DNA of 64,000 nucleotides from Algibacter sp. L1A34 (GCF_009796805.1 NZ_CP047029.1:4168001-4232000); one strand, 5' to 3'. Shown: positions 26,457 to 37,300, counted from the stretch's first letter. A program made the numbers and translations. The notes: generated by a model not told the origin, from the letters alone.

Positions 26457-28061
26457 TTATTTAAAATCACTATAATATTCAATACCTAAAATCTCCCAAC
26501 GTTTTTTGTAATCTTCGAGAGATTTTGTAAAAATTTCATAATCTTTATTAACTTTAGAAGTCCAACCTACTTCTGCATAAGCAGCAATTCTAGGAAATAC
26601 ATGGTTGTTCATTTGCTGTACCGTAGGAATCCATTCACTCCACATTTGGCAACCCGAACCTAAAATTTTATCATGATATTTTTCATCTACACCTTCCGGA
26701 ATAGGATCGAAAGAATAAGCTTTAGAAAGCGGTAAATTCTTATAATTATAATCTAAATAAGTCATGGAATGTAATGAATTCACAATATCGTAACCATTAG
26801 TAACCGCTTCATTAATAAGGTCTACATTTCCCTTCCAAAAGTGCACAATAGCAGATTTAGCTAATTTCTGTTCCACTTCCACATCTGCATCTTCTTGCCA
26901 TTCGTGTACATTAGCGCCTAGTATTTCATTCCACCCCATCATTCTGTGGTTTTTACTTTCCATAAAACTTGACATTTGGTTGGTGAAAAATATTTGAAGA
27001 TCTGCAGGAGAAGACAAACCTTCTTCTTTTATTTTATTTTGTATCATCTCTGAATTTTTCCAAACATCAAACATCACCTCATCTCCACCAATATGGACAA
27101 CATTACCAGGAAAAAGCTCAAATACCTCTTCAAGAACATCTGTAAGAAATTGATACACTTTTGGATCGGCTATATTGAAAGAATCATCCAACTTACCAAA
27201 AAACTCAGGAACCTTAGTATTCGCGCCCAAAATCCCTAACCAAGGGTAAGATGCAATCGCAGCCATGGCATGACCTGGCATTTCTATCTCGGGAACTATT
27301 AAAATTTGCCTTTCTTCAGCATAAGCAATAATATCTTTTATCTCTTCTTGTGTATAAAAACCTTGATGCGGATATCCATAGCGTTCATCACTTTTTCTAA
27401 GAGATTGCGTGTCTTCTCTGTAACCGCCTACTTTAGTTAAATTAGGATATTTTTTAATCTTAATTCTCCAACCTTGATCATCTGTGAGATGCCAATGAAA
27501 CACGTTCATTTTAAGCAACGCCATTTGGTCTAATAAATTTTTAACCACTTGCGAACCTTTAAAATGTCGAGACTCATCGAGCATAAAAGAACGCCATCCA
27601 AAACGTGGTTTATCTGTAATTTCTACTTGCGGAATTAATACTTTTTTGTGCAATTGCTTAGAAAACTCAAAATCACTAGGTAATAATTGCCTCAAAGATT
27701 GAATGCCATAAAACAAACCTGTATTTGATGATGCCTCAATTAAAACCTGCTTTTTAGAAGATTTAAGATAGTACCCTTCATTTCCTAAAGAAGTTTTCAT
27801 TTCAGGATTTATTTTTAATACAATACCTCTTCCTTTTTGCTTAATCTTTGTTTTAGTCCCAAAAGCATCATCCAAAATAGCAGCTAAATAATCCGCTTGA
27901 TTTCTAGATATTTCATCGGAGACAATAGCCGTTTTATTATTCAATTCGTAAAAACCATCTCCAATAGATACCTCCATAGGTCGCGGTATAATGTTAACTT
28001 GAGCATGGCTTAAAGCGATAAAAAAAAGAAGAAAAATATTAAGTATTTTAAACGTTTTCAT
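26457..28061 (-). CDS. GH20 beta-N-acetylhexosaminidase (copy 1)
   Basis: 534 residues from ATG at 28059-28061, chosen because it begins the signal peptide MKTFKILNIFLLFFIALSHAQ; an upstream ATG at 28145 would add 28 unlikely residues. A GH20b-like N-terminal domain (about 20-150) precedes the barrel with WRSFMLDESRHFKG, HWHLTDDQGWRI, PEIEMPGHAMAA and the catalytic pair D327-E328 in HIGGDE. It removes terminal beta-GlcNAc or GalNAc using substrate-assisted catalysis. It probably acts in the periplasm or outer membrane. A palindromic LacI-type operator overlaps its promoter (28181-28200), so it is likely repressed by the divergent regulator. Confidence 0.93.
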   Translation of the reverse strand: MKTFKILNIFLLFFIALSHAQVNIIPRPMEVSIGDGFYELNNKTAIVSDEISRNQADYLAAILDDAFGTKTKIKQKGRGIVLKINPEMKTSLGNEGYYLKSSKKQVLIEASSNTGLFYGIQSLRQLLPSDFEFSKQLHKKVLIPQVEITDKPRFGWRSFMLDESRHFKGSQVVKNLLDQMALLKMNVFHWHLTDDQGWRIKIKKYPNLTKVGGYREDTQSLRKSDERYGYPHQGFYTQEEIKDIIAYAEERQILIVPEIEMPGHAMAAIASYPWLGILGANTKVPEFFGKLDDSFNIADPKVYQFLTDVLEEVFELFPGNVVHIGGDEVMFDVWKNSEMIQNKIKEEGLSSPADLQIFFTNQMSSFMESKNHRMMGWNEILGANVHEWQEDADVEVEQKLAKSAIVHFWKGNVDLINEAVTNGYDIVNSLHSMTYLDYNYKNLPLSKAYSFDPIPEGVDEKYHDKILGSGCQMWSEWIPTVQQMNNHVFPRIAAYAEVGWTSKVNKDYEIFTKSLEDYKKRWEILGIEYYSDFK

Positions 28062-28159
28062 AATGAATTTAGGCTTGAGTTTTAGCGATAAAATTATTTC
28101 TCTTTGCTTTTTCTTTGGAAAAACAACGTATAATTTTGTTCGCATTAAGAATGAATAAC

Positions 28160-28200
28160 AAATTTAGCATATTTTTCAATTTATGCAAACGTTTGCATAA
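28160..28200 (-). promoter_or_regulatory. LacI-type operator over the promoter of GH20 copy 1
   Basis: TTATGCAAACGTTTGCATAA at 28181-28200 is a perfect 20-bp palindrome with the central CG typical of LacI-family operators. On the minus strand TAAATTTG (28160-28167) is a perfect -7 element and TTTG (28186-28189), inside the operator, is a -33 element at 18-base spacing. A repressor bound here would block the promoter. The divergent LacI-family gene starts 145 bases away. Confidence 0.75.
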
Positions 28201-28318
28201 TTATTTTTAGCTATTAAAGATATTTATAAATTAAATTCATTTAATTTGTATTACTTTTCAATAAAAACCTCAACATAATGTAAGTTTTTATTTTAACAGT
28301 AAAATACAGAACAACTTT

Positions 28319-28338
28319 AACAGCAAACGTTTGTTGTA
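28319..28338 (+). promoter_or_regulatory. Second LacI-type operator before lacI-like gene
   Basis: GCAAACGTTTGT at 28323-28334 repeats the core of the 28181-28200 palindrome, with weaker flanks. It ends 7 bases before the regulator's ATG, so it would lie in the leader or over the start region, suggesting autoregulation. Its centre is 138 bases from the first operator, compatible with a repression loop. Confidence 0.6.
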
Positions 28339-28344
28339 TTTAAT

Positions 28345-29370
28345 ATGAAGAACACTAGAATAACCTTAAAAGATTTAGCTAAAGAATTAAACCTATCGCC
28401 CTCTACCATATCTAGAGCTTTAGCTAACAATCCTGCCATTAGTGATTCTACAAAAAAGAAGGTCCAAAAACGGGCTGAAGAATTAGGCTTTATACCTAAC
28501 TCTATTGCTTCGAGTTTTAGAAAGAAAAAAACGCAAACCATTGGCGTTATAGTGCCTCGAATTGATATTCATTTTCATTCGTTAGTGATTAGTGGCATTG
28601 AAGAATTCGCATACAATAATGGTTATAATGTTACCATATTTCAATCTAAAGATTCCCTTAAAAGAGAAAAGGAAATTGTAAAAATTCTTCAAAACAAAAT
28701 GGTCGATGGCGTTATTGTATGTTTAGGTATAGAAACCAAAACTTGCGATCATTTTAAAAAAATAAATAAACTTGGTATTCCGCTTGTATTTTATGACCGC
28801 GTACCAACTGATTTTGATGCGAACAAAATAATTATAAACGATTTTGAATCGGCGTATTTAGCTACTGAACATCTCATAAAAAGTGGATGTAAACGTATTG
28901 GACACATTTCTGGCAGCCAAACCACCACTATTTTTAAAGCTCGTTTAGAAGGATTCAAAGCTGCTCTTAAAAAACATCATGTTCCTATAGAAGAGTCTTT
29001 AATATTATTTACGAATAACCTGAGCTATGACGAAGGTGTAAAATGTGCCGAAAAATACTTGAAAAGCGACCTAAAACCAGACGGCATTTTTTGTGCTAAC
29101 GATTATACAGCCGTAAGTGTCATTCAAGTATTTAGAAAAGCTGAAATAAAGATCCCTGAAGATGTTGCTATTGTGGGCTTTAGTAATTATCCTATTTCTA
29201 AAATTATAGAACCTCATTTAACAACCATTAATGACCGCGCTTTTCAAATGGGAGAAGCCGCAACAAAATTATTAATTCGTCAAATTGAGGAAAAAGATGA
29301 CTCTATAACATCTGAAATTATCACCCTGAAAACAGAATTGATTGTACGCGAATCTAGTACTCGAAATTAA
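28345..29370 (+). CDS. LacI-family transcriptional regulator of the amino-sugar locus
   Basis: 341 residues. Residues 6-55 are the LacI helix-turn-helix and hinge (ITLKDLAKELNLSPSTISRAL, then GFIPNSIASSF). Residues about 62-335 are a periplasmic-binding-protein-like effector domain (QTIGVIVPRI, DGVIVCLG, DGIFCANDYTAVSVI, VAIVGFSNYP). It probably represses the GH20 copy 1 gene, itself, the second SusCD operon and one sulfotransferase gene through the shared ATGCAAACGTTTGCAT palindromes. The inducer is unknown; a GlcNAc catabolite would fit. A decayed homologue is at 48560-48930. Confidence 0.92.
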   Translation: MKNTRITLKDLAKELNLSPSTISRALANNPAISDSTKKKVQKRAEELGFIPNSIASSFRKKKTQTIGVIVPRIDIHFHSLVISGIEEFAYNNGYNVTIFQSKDSLKREKEIVKILQNKMVDGVIVCLGIETKTCDHFKKINKLGIPLVFYDRVPTDFDANKIIINDFESAYLATEHLIKSGCKRIGHISGSQTTTIFKARLEGFKAALKKHHVPIEESLILFTNNLSYDEGVKCAEKYLKSDLKPDGIFCANDYTAVSVIQVFRKAEIKIPEDVAIVGFSNYPISKIIEPHLTTINDRAFQMGEAATKLLIRQIEEKDDSITSEIITLKTELIVRESSTRN

Positions 29371-29390
29371 ATAGCTTCCTGAAAACAAAA

Positions 29391-29425
29391 AAAAAGCCGA
29401 TAAAAATTTTACCGGCTTTATAAAA
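29391..29425 (+). terminator. Terminator after lacI-like gene
   Basis: AAAGCCG (29393-29399) pairs with CGGCTTT (29413-29419) around an AT-rich inner part that can extend the stem; A runs precede and a T-containing tract follows. It is 20 bases after the regulator's stop and faces the convergent secreted-protein gene. Confidence 0.65.
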
Positions 29426-29515
29426 TAATTTACATAACATTTAAAGAGCATTAAGTAGAAAAACCAATGACTAAACTCAAAATTAAACAGCTCTTAGTTA
29501 GCAACTTACTTTAAT

Positions 29516-30649
29516 CTAATTTTTTAATATTTTTTTTGTTTCTACTCCTTTACCTGTATCCATTTTCAAAAAATACAGTCCCTTATTAAACTGAGTAAAA
29601 TCAATTTCTTCAGCCTTAGTTTCCATAACCAATTGCCCCATATTATTGTAAACCATTATACTTTTTACATTGTTAAGATTTTCAATATAAAGCGTGTTTT
29701 TAACAGGATTAGGATAAACCATCACATTATCTGCAACATCTTGTACACCTGTTGACAGCGTTACATTTTCATTAAAACTATAAGCAAAATAAGTGAATCC
29801 GGTTAAATTTATGTTATTAGTCCATGCCGACGATGCATTCATCCAATCTGTTGTAAAAATATCTTCCGCAGCACTCATAGAGTTACTAAGCAGCCAATTT
29901 TGCATAAAATTTGGCTCTGATGAAAAAATAATCGACACATCTAAACCTGGTGTACCATTAGCAAAATCAATCAGTCTGTCTTTCGCATAACTAAAACTCG
30001 TATTAGGATTAGCAACATAGGCATGTAAAAGTAATTCATCTAAATGATCACCTAATTCTTCTGCTTGAGCTGTTGTTGGCCACCCTAAATAAGCTTCTGT
30101 AGTAATAGGATGAGAGTTATTATGCGCCAAGCTTCTCATATCATCTAAAATTGAAAGTACAAACTTAAAGGCACCATCGTTAGAACAAGGGTATTCCGTT
30201 GATCCCAAATACGTACTACAGTAATATCCTCCTGGACCAACTGCACTATCTCCCCAATATTCAAATTCTAAATTATAAACATCAAATTTATCAGTAGCAT
30301 TGGTTCTACTATTATTATAAGTGTTTATTACATTGGTAAAAAACCAAGCGTTTTCTGCTACAGCACCAACCGAAAGCACGCCATAATTTGTTTTAGCCTT
30401 AGATATAAAGTCTGCTAAAATCTGATTTGATGAAACATTTGATAAGTTATGGCTACTATTTACAATATGAAGATCATACAATAATAATTTTTCTATTCCA
30501 TTAGTTTGTGCGTAAGACAATAAATTGTTCTCGGCGGTTTCATCTCCCAAAATAGATGCAAAACCATTAACGTACATGGATCGAAGTGCACTTGCTTCAA
30601 AAGCAAATGTTAATACTATTAGACAAGTTAAAAATAATGTTCTCTTCAT
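29516..30649 (-). CDS. Secreted TIM-barrel protein, divergent GH18-like, with T9SS sorting domain
   Basis: 377 residues with a signal peptide (to about residue 21). The body shows a series of beta-strands like a TIM barrel (SMYVNGF, EKLLLYDL, GVLSVGAV, FDVYNLEFEYW, ITTEAYLGW, DELLLHAYV, VSIIFSSE, GFTYFAYSF). FDVYNLEFEYW sits where GH18 enzymes have DGxDxDxE: the outer D and the final E are kept while the middle residues are N and E. The last 75 residues (VMVYPNPVKNTLYIEN to KKILKN) are a type A T9SS sorting signal, so it is exported to the surface. It may be a divergent chitinase or endo-N-acetylglucosaminidase, or an inactive binder. The family call is tentative. Confidence 0.6.
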   Translation of the reverse strand: MKRTLFLTCLIVLTFAFEASALRSMYVNGFASILGDETAENNLLSYAQTNGIEKLLLYDLHIVNSSHNLSNVSSNQILADFISKAKTNYGVLSVGAVAENAWFFTNVINTYNNSRTNATDKFDVYNLEFEYWGDSAVGPGGYYCSTYLGSTEYPCSNDGAFKFVLSILDDMRSLAHNNSHPITTEAYLGWPTTAQAEELGDHLDELLLHAYVANPNTSFSYAKDRLIDFANGTPGLDVSIIFSSEPNFMQNWLLSNSMSAAEDIFTTDWMNASSAWTNNINLTGFTYFAYSFNENVTLSTGVQDVADNVMVYPNPVKNTLYIENLNNVKSIMVYNNMGQLVMETKAEEIDFTQFNKGLYFLKMDTGKGVETKKILKN

Positions 30650-30751
30650 ATTTATTGATTTTTATGGTGGTTATATATTATTCAATACTTAATTTTTTAA
30701 TTATTAAAAGGTTGTTTCTAGTTATAGATATTCAAAACAGATATAATTATA

Positions 30752-32680
30752 CTAGAATTCCCATCTCACAAAAGCTTCCATAGCTGCGTAGTGCGATAAA
30801 CCTAATTGATGGTATAAATCGGCAGTTTCTCTGTTTCTATCTTCTGCACGTTGCCAAAACTCTCTACTATCGGTTCCTTGAAACACCACTCCATCTTTTT
30901 GAGATTGATGTTTAAAGATTCCTTTACGTTTTTCAAGAACTTGATCTGGACTCATAGGTATCGCCATTTCAATTTCATCAATACCCCATTCTTGCCATGC
31001 TCCACGGTATAACCAAACCCAACAGTCGTTCATAAACTTCTTAGGTTTTAGTTGTTTTACGGCTTTAAAAATAGCATCTAAACATACTTTGTGCGTGCCA
31101 TGTGGATCGGCTAAATCTCCCGCTGCAAATATTTGATGCGGCTTAATTTTTTCAATTAAATCCATGGTTATTTGAATATCTTCTTCACCTAAAGGATTTT
31201 TTTCTATAGTACCCGTTTCATAAAATGGTAATTCCATAAAATGAATTTGAGCATCGTTAAGACCAATAAAATACGATGTAGATTCGGCTTCTCCTTTTCT
31301 AATTAAGCCTTTAATGTATCGTACCTCAGGAATATCTATTTCACTTGCTTTTTTGTTTTTAAGAAAGGCTACCGCTTTTTTGTAGATGTTTTCGGCCTCT
31401 GGACTTTTTATGCCGAATTTATCATTATAATCGCATACAAAACTTGCGAAACGTAAGGCTTCATCATCGGCCACAGCTATATTTCCAGATGTTTGGTATC
31501 CAATATGCACTTCGTGACCTTGTTCGTGTAAACGCTTAAAAGTACCTCCCATACTAATGATATCATCATCGGGATGCGGACTAAATATAAGCACCCGTTT
31601 TTTTGCTGGTTCGGCGCGTTCTGGGCGTTTACTATCATCTGCATTGGGTTTACCTCCAGGCCAACCCGTAATGGTATTTTGTAGTTTATTGAAAATTTTA
31701 ATGTTTATATCGTAAGCAGGTCCTGAGTCTGCCAATAAATCACTCATACCGTTTTCAATATAATCGGCATCGGTAAGCATTAAAATAGGTTTCTTTAAAT
31801 GAAGCGCTAAACCTAATACCGCTTTACGTATCAGCTTATCGGTCCATGTAATTTTTTCTACAAGCCAAGGCGTATTAATACGTGTAAGCTTAGATGCGGC
31901 TTCTTTATCTAAAACGAAAGTCGCATTGTTATGCTCTTGTAAAAATGAAGCAGGCACTAAATTGGTTACAGGTCCTTCTATAGATTGTTTTGCAATATTC
32001 GATTTGCCTTCTCCCCAAGCCATAAGTACCACTCTCTTGGCTTCCATTATCTTTTTCACGCCTAAGGTAATAGCAGTTCTTGGTGTATTGTTTAATCCTG
32101 AAAAATCACCACTGGCCGCTACTCTAGTTATATGGTCTAAAGCAACTAGGCGTGTTTTTGAATTTTGTAATGACCCCGATTCGTTAAATCCGATATGTCC
32201 ATTACCTCCAATACCCAATATTTGTAAGTCAATACCGCCTAAAGCTTCTATTTTTGCTTCATATTGACTACAATAAGCAGCAATATCATCTTTTGACAAA
32301 GTCCCATCTGGTATATGATAATTTTCAGGTAAAATATCCACATGATTAAAGAGTAACTCCTTCATAAACCGCACGTAACTGTTTATAGAGTCGGGTTCCA
32401 TCGGGTAGTATTCATCTAAATTGAACGATATAACGTTTTTAAAGCTTAATCCTTCTTCTTTATGTAAACTCACTAATTCGGCATACAATCCTTTGGGTGA
32501 CGAGCCTGTAGCTAAACCTAAAATACATGGTTGCTTTTGGGCTTGTTTAACACGTATGAGATCTGCAATTTCTTTCGCTACAGCTTTAGACGCTGTGTCT
32601 GAATTTTCAAAAACTATAGAACCCGCACTTTCAAACCTTTTTTCAAAATCTGTTGATTTATCTATACTACTTTGTAACAT
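30752..32680 (-). CDS. nagB: NagB-PIG-L fusion, glucosamine-6-phosphate deaminase (copy 1)
   Basis: 642 residues. Residues about 20-285 are a NagB domain: GLATGSSPKGLY, FNLDEYYPM (D89), GIGGNGHIGFNES (N160, H162, E167) and RTAITLG. Residues about 360-560 are a PIG-L/LmbE deacetylase-like domain with the metal motif FSPHPDDDIISMGGT (368-373) and AGDLADPHGTH. The deaminase makes fructose-6-phosphate and ammonia from glucosamine-6-phosphate; the C-terminal domain could be an amino-sugar deacetylase or a regulatory domain. This long form is common in Bacteroidetes. It follows the MFS carrier by 47 bases on the same strand. A close paralogue lies at 60360-62288. Confidence 0.9.
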   Translation of the reverse strand: MLQSSIDKSTDFEKRFESAGSIVFENSDTASKAVAKEIADLIRVKQAQKQPCILGLATGSSPKGLYAELVSLHKEEGLSFKNVISFNLDEYYPMEPDSINSYVRFMKELLFNHVDILPENYHIPDGTLSKDDIAAYCSQYEAKIEALGGIDLQILGIGGNGHIGFNESGSLQNSKTRLVALDHITRVAASGDFSGLNNTPRTAITLGVKKIMEAKRVVLMAWGEGKSNIAKQSIEGPVTNLVPASFLQEHNNATFVLDKEAASKLTRINTPWLVEKITWTDKLIRKAVLGLALHLKKPILMLTDADYIENGMSDLLADSGPAYDINIKIFNKLQNTITGWPGGKPNADDSKRPERAEPAKKRVLIFSPHPDDDIISMGGTFKRLHEQGHEVHIGYQTSGNIAVADDEALRFASFVCDYNDKFGIKSPEAENIYKKAVAFLKNKKASEIDIPEVRYIKGLIRKGEAESTSYFIGLNDAQIHFMELPFYETGTIEKNPLGEEDIQITMDLIEKIKPHQIFAAGDLADPHGTHKVCLDAIFKAVKQLKPKKFMNDCWVWLYRGAWQEWGIDEIEMAIPMSPDQVLEKRKGIFKHQSQKDGVVFQGTDSREFWQRAEDRNRETADLYHQLGLSHYAAMEAFVRWEF

Positions 32681-32727
32681 GGTATTTATTTTATGTTTTC
32701 TTAATTATATATTGTTTTTTGTAGAAC

Positions 32728-34056
32728 TTATTTTTTTGACCAACTTTTATATTTGTGTCCCCACATGGCAAAAAACAAGATTAAAGCGTAACACGGTATT
32801 AATATCCAATAGCTATGCGTTGCTGCTGTTGCTAAAGCTTCAACCTCATTAACACCGCTAGTGATTAATTCCAGTTTATTTGCATCCACAATTCTTCCGT
32901 ATAACGGAGGAATAATGGCGCCACCTGAAATGGCCATAATTAATAGCGCAGAACCTGTTTTTGTAAATTTCCCTAAACCTTCCAATGTTAATGGCCATAC
33001 CGCCGGCCAAACTAGAGCATTAGCAACACCTAAAGCGGCTACAAATAAAACAGATAAAAACCCCGTTGTTGATAAGATGCAAATACTAAATATGATACCT
33101 AAAGTCGCACTTATTTTAAGCGCTGTGCCTTGTTTTAAATATTTAGGAATTAAAATAACACCTATGGCATAAGTACAAACCATAGCGAACAAAGTTAAAG
33201 TGGTAAAAAACTTAGCATCGGCAGCTGGAAACCCTAATGATATTCCATAGGCAATAATGGTGTCTCCTGCTATAACTTCGGCCCCTACATAAACAAATAG
33301 CGTTAAAACACCCAACCATAAATGTGGGAATTGGAAAATACTTGTTTTTGATGTAGCTCCTTCTTTAGCCTCTTCTATTTCTTCGGCCTCTACCTGTGGT
33401 AATGGCGCTTTTCTAATTAACAATCCTAACACAGCAAGTACAATAGCCATTACTAAATAAGGCATAAAAACACTGTCTGCCATGGTATCTAAAAGGACTC
33501 CTTTTTCTTCTATTGATACCGTGCTTAGTTTTTCATTTACTTCGTCAATTCCTGAAAGCAATAAAGCACCAAATATGATGGAGCCTAAAGCACCAGCTGT
33601 TTTATTAGCAATCCCCATTATAGCAATACGTTTTGCTCCACTTTCAATAGGACCTAAAATGGTAATATATGGATTGGCTGCCGTTTGTAATAAAGTCATT
33701 CCGACACCTTGAATAAAAATACCTATTAAAAACACCCAATACGTTCTTGCTTCAGCTGCTGGAATAAAAACTAAAGCACCAATAGCCATAATTATTAATC
33801 CTAAAGACATCCCTTTTTTATAGCCTATTTTATTTAAAATCCAAGAAGCGGGTAATGCCATAACCACAAATGAGATATATGATGCCGATGCCACAAAATA
33901 TGATTGTGCATCCGTTAACCCATTAATGGTTTTCATAAAAGGAATTAACGCCCCATTAATCCATGTAACAAAACCAAATATGAAAAATAAACTGGCTATA
34001 ATTATAATAGGAACTAAGTTGTTATTTTTAGAAGTTTGAGTTGATGATGTTTTCAT
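32728..34056 (-). CDS. nagP: GlcNAc-type MFS transporter (copy 1)
   Basis: A 442-residue major facilitator with about 12 membrane segments. The N-terminal motif FIFGFVTWINGALIPFMK and LLQTAANPYITILGP are the signature of the FucP-like amino-sugar permeases (NagP). It should bring GlcNAc into the cytoplasm with protons. It is directly upstream of the NagB fusion gene. It is near-identical over long stretches to the carrier at 62305-63618. On the minus strand TAGATTTG (34103-34110) upstream fits a -7 element, but no LacI-type palindrome is seen. Confidence 0.88.
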   Translation of the reverse strand: MKTSSTQTSKNNNLVPIIIIASLFFIFGFVTWINGALIPFMKTINGLTDAQSYFVASASYISFVVMALPASWILNKIGYKKGMSLGLIIMAIGALVFIPAAEARTYWVFLIGIFIQGVGMTLLQTAANPYITILGPIESGAKRIAIMGIANKTAGALGSIIFGALLLSGIDEVNEKLSTVSIEEKGVLLDTMADSVFMPYLVMAIVLAVLGLLIRKAPLPQVEAEEIEEAKEGATSKTSIFQFPHLWLGVLTLFVYVGAEVIAGDTIIAYGISLGFPAADAKFFTTLTLFAMVCTYAIGVILIPKYLKQGTALKISATLGIIFSICILSTTGFLSVLFVAALGVANALVWPAVWPLTLEGLGKFTKTGSALLIMAISGGAIIPPLYGRIVDANKLELITSGVNEVEALATAATHSYWILIPCYALILFFAMWGHKYKSWSKK

Positions 34057-34376
34057 AGATGCTTTTATAAGGTTGGTTTGTTTTACCTTTATTTGTAAAG
34101 CTCAAATCTATTAAACATCGATAAAAAATAGGATGAAATATTTTCCAAAACATACCGTCATATTCGTAAAACCCCGAAAATTTTGATTAAAATAGCCTAG
34201 AATACTTTTTATTATAACGACACAGCAACCCTAGAAGAATTTAGGAGTATTTCAAAAAAAGGGATTAAAAATTTAATAGTCATAAATTTTTAATCCCTGT
34301 AAACATTTGCCGATTCTTGTTTTAGAAAATAACATTATAAAAAAAGATTTAAAAGGAGATATAATAAAAACTGTAA
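34057..34376. other. Intergenic region between nagP copy 1 and hybrid regulator
   Basis: This 320-base gap holds the -7-like TAGATTTG of the MFS gene at 34103-34110 and the terminator of the hybrid two-component regulator at 34254-34297. Nothing else is recognised. Confidence 0.5.
34254..34297 (-). terminator. Terminator after hybrid two-component regulator
   Basis: GGGATTAAAAATTTA (34261-34275) and TAAATTTTTAATCCC (34283-34297) form a perfect 15-bp stem with a 7-base loop. On the minus strand it is followed by seven T residues (A run at 34254-34260). It lies about 80 bases after the stop of the regulator, as expected for its terminator. Confidence 0.8.
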
Positions 34377-37300
34377 TTAATTCGCTTTAAACAATTCATA
34401 TTTTGTTAAAAATGCTTCTAAATCAATATTTTCTGCTTCCTTTTTAAAAACTGTTGGAGTCATTTTAAATTGATCTTTAAAACATTTTGAAAAGTATCTT
34501 GTATCATTAAAACCGACAGCAAAACACGCTTCAGATACATTATATTTATTTTGAACCATTAAAACTGCAGCTCTTTTTAAGCGTAATAATCGAAATAATT
34601 CAGTAATTGTTTTTCCTGTTAATTTTTGACAATTTCGATATATATTAGAATAACTCATCCCCATAATACTCGATAGACTTTCGAGTTTAAAATCGGCATC
34701 TTCTAATTTTGAATTTAAACTAGAAATCAAATTTTCTAAGAAAATAGAATCTTTAGATTTTTCCGGAATATGCTCTGGCGTGCTTAAATATTGTAAACTT
34801 GCTTTTGAGGATATTCTTTTATTTTGAGCCAAAATACTATTTACCTTTAAATGCAACTCATTTATATCAAACGGTTTACTCATAAATTCTATAGCACCAT
34901 ATTTTAAACCTTTTAATTTATGCGCCGTTGAATTTTTCGCTGTTAAAAATATAATTGGAATATGAGACACATCATTGTCTTTTTGTATAATTTCACACAT
35001 TTCCAAACCATCCATAACAGGCATAGAAATATCTGAAATAATAATATCTGGCAATTTTTGCTTTACAATTTCAACACCTTCTTTCCCATTGTAACCAGAA
35101 TAAACGTTATAGTTTTCATTAAAAACTTCACATAAAAAATGTTGCATTTCATAATTATCTTCAATAATAAGTATGGAGTCTTTTTTTGAATCTATCTTTT
35201 TAGTCGTGCTTTCTAAAGTATTATTATCTGAAGTTGAATTAGTAATGGCTTCATCTAAACCTTCAATCTTTTCATCATCAGAATATTTAGCTCCATTTAG
35301 CGGTAATACAATAGTAAAAGTAGACCCTTTACCTTTTTTCGATTTTACATTAATCTCGCCTTTATGCAGACTAACCAGCTCTTTCACAAAAGCCAAACCA
35401 ATACCCATACCAATTTTATTACTTGTTTTTTTCGCTCTATAGAATAGTCTAAAAATATCATCATATTCCTTTTTTGGGATACCATAGCCTGTATCGTTAA
35501 CCGAAATCTCAAACATTCCTATAGCTTCATCTAAACCTGTTGATATTACAACACGCCCTTCTGATGGTGTATATTTAAAAGCATTTGACAGTAGGTTGTA
35601 AATCATGTGTTCCAATAAATCACTATCAAACCACAGTTTATACGCTTCAATAAAATTATTTATTTCAAAATCGATTCTTTTAAAACGCGCTTGCTCTTGA
35701 AATGAATCTGCAATTTCTTTAACCTCTTTAATGATATCCTTTTTAAAGACTCTTAATTTTAATTGCCCAATTTCTTTATTTCTAACCGTGGTTAACAAAT
35801 TGGCAATTCGAGATAATCTTTTCGCGTTATTAAAAATAACTCTAAGTCGTTGGTTTAATACGGCGTCCTTTTCTACTTGTGGCTTTTTCAAGATATCTCC
35901 AATAGGCCCCATAATAAGGGTTAATGGCGTTTGTATTTCGTGAGACATTTTGGAGAAAAAATTCATTTTCTCGTAATAAATTTTCGATTCTTGTTCGTTT
36001 TTAATTTTTTGACTAAAAAGGTTTTTTCTCAACAAATACCATTTATAAATACCATAAGCTACGGCACAAAAAACAACAAAATAGAGCAAAAAGGCTAACG
36101 GATGCATCCAAAGTGGCGGATTAATAACAATTTTAATCGATTTTACAGGAATATTCAAATTCTCATTTACTGTGGCTGCTTCCACCTCAAAATCGTATTC
36201 ACCCCAAGGAATATTAGTGTATGACGCTATCCGGTTTTTCTTGGTAAACTTCCATTCATCATCAAATCCCTTTAATCTATATTTATATAAATATTTTGCA
36301 TTTAACACGGTGCCTACCACAGAAAACTTAAATGAAAATGAAGATTGATTATTTTTTAACTCAATTGCTTTCGTGTTTTCAATACCTTTCTCAACCTGAT
36401 CTGGGATTATTAATGATGCTGGCTTATTTAAAATTTCAATCGCGTTTATATACAGATGCGATTTGGTTGATACTTTAGATATTTTTTCAGGATCGAAACC
36501 ATCTACTCCATTCAGCCCTCCAAAATATAAAAAGCCTGCTGCGTCTTTATAAGCACTTCTTTCTACATAATAGTCACTAAAAAAACCATCGGCTTTTGTG
36601 TATTTCACAAGACTTGAGTCTTTTACATTCAAATTCCATAACCCACTACTAGCACCTAACCACAAACTTTCTGGATGCTCCATTAAAATACTATGAAACG
36701 AAATATCGTTAATTAATTGGGTATTATTAAATTCCTTATATAATTTACTTTTAGTATTAAATATATGAATTGCCCCGTGCAAATCTATTAGCCAAAGGTT
36801 ACCCTTAGTATCTGATACCATAGAAACAATGGAGTAATAATCACTTTCATTGTTTGTGTACGAAAACTTTTGAAATGTTGAATTGTTGAGATTTTCAGTT
36901 TCATTTAACATAAAAAGTCCACCACCATCAATACCCATCCAAAGTTTTTTATTATCATCTTCTACAATAGATCGAATTAAATCACCATCAAGCCCATTTT
37001 TCCAAAAAGGAAATGATGCTATTTTTTCTTTTTTAGAATTATATACAAATAAAGCAATCTCGGAGCCTACCCAAATTCTACCCTTTGAATCTTTAAAGGT
37101 TGTTAAAATATCTATCGCATGTTTTCCTTTAGCATCTAAAACAGGCATTTTTGAAATTTCTTCTTTCTGGAAATCATAAAACCATAAACCGTTTTTGTAA
37201 GTACCAACCCAAACATTTCCATTATCATCCTCTGTTATTGATTGTACATAAGCCCCTTCTAAATCCTTATTATTAACTAAAAACTGCTTTTCCTGCCCTG

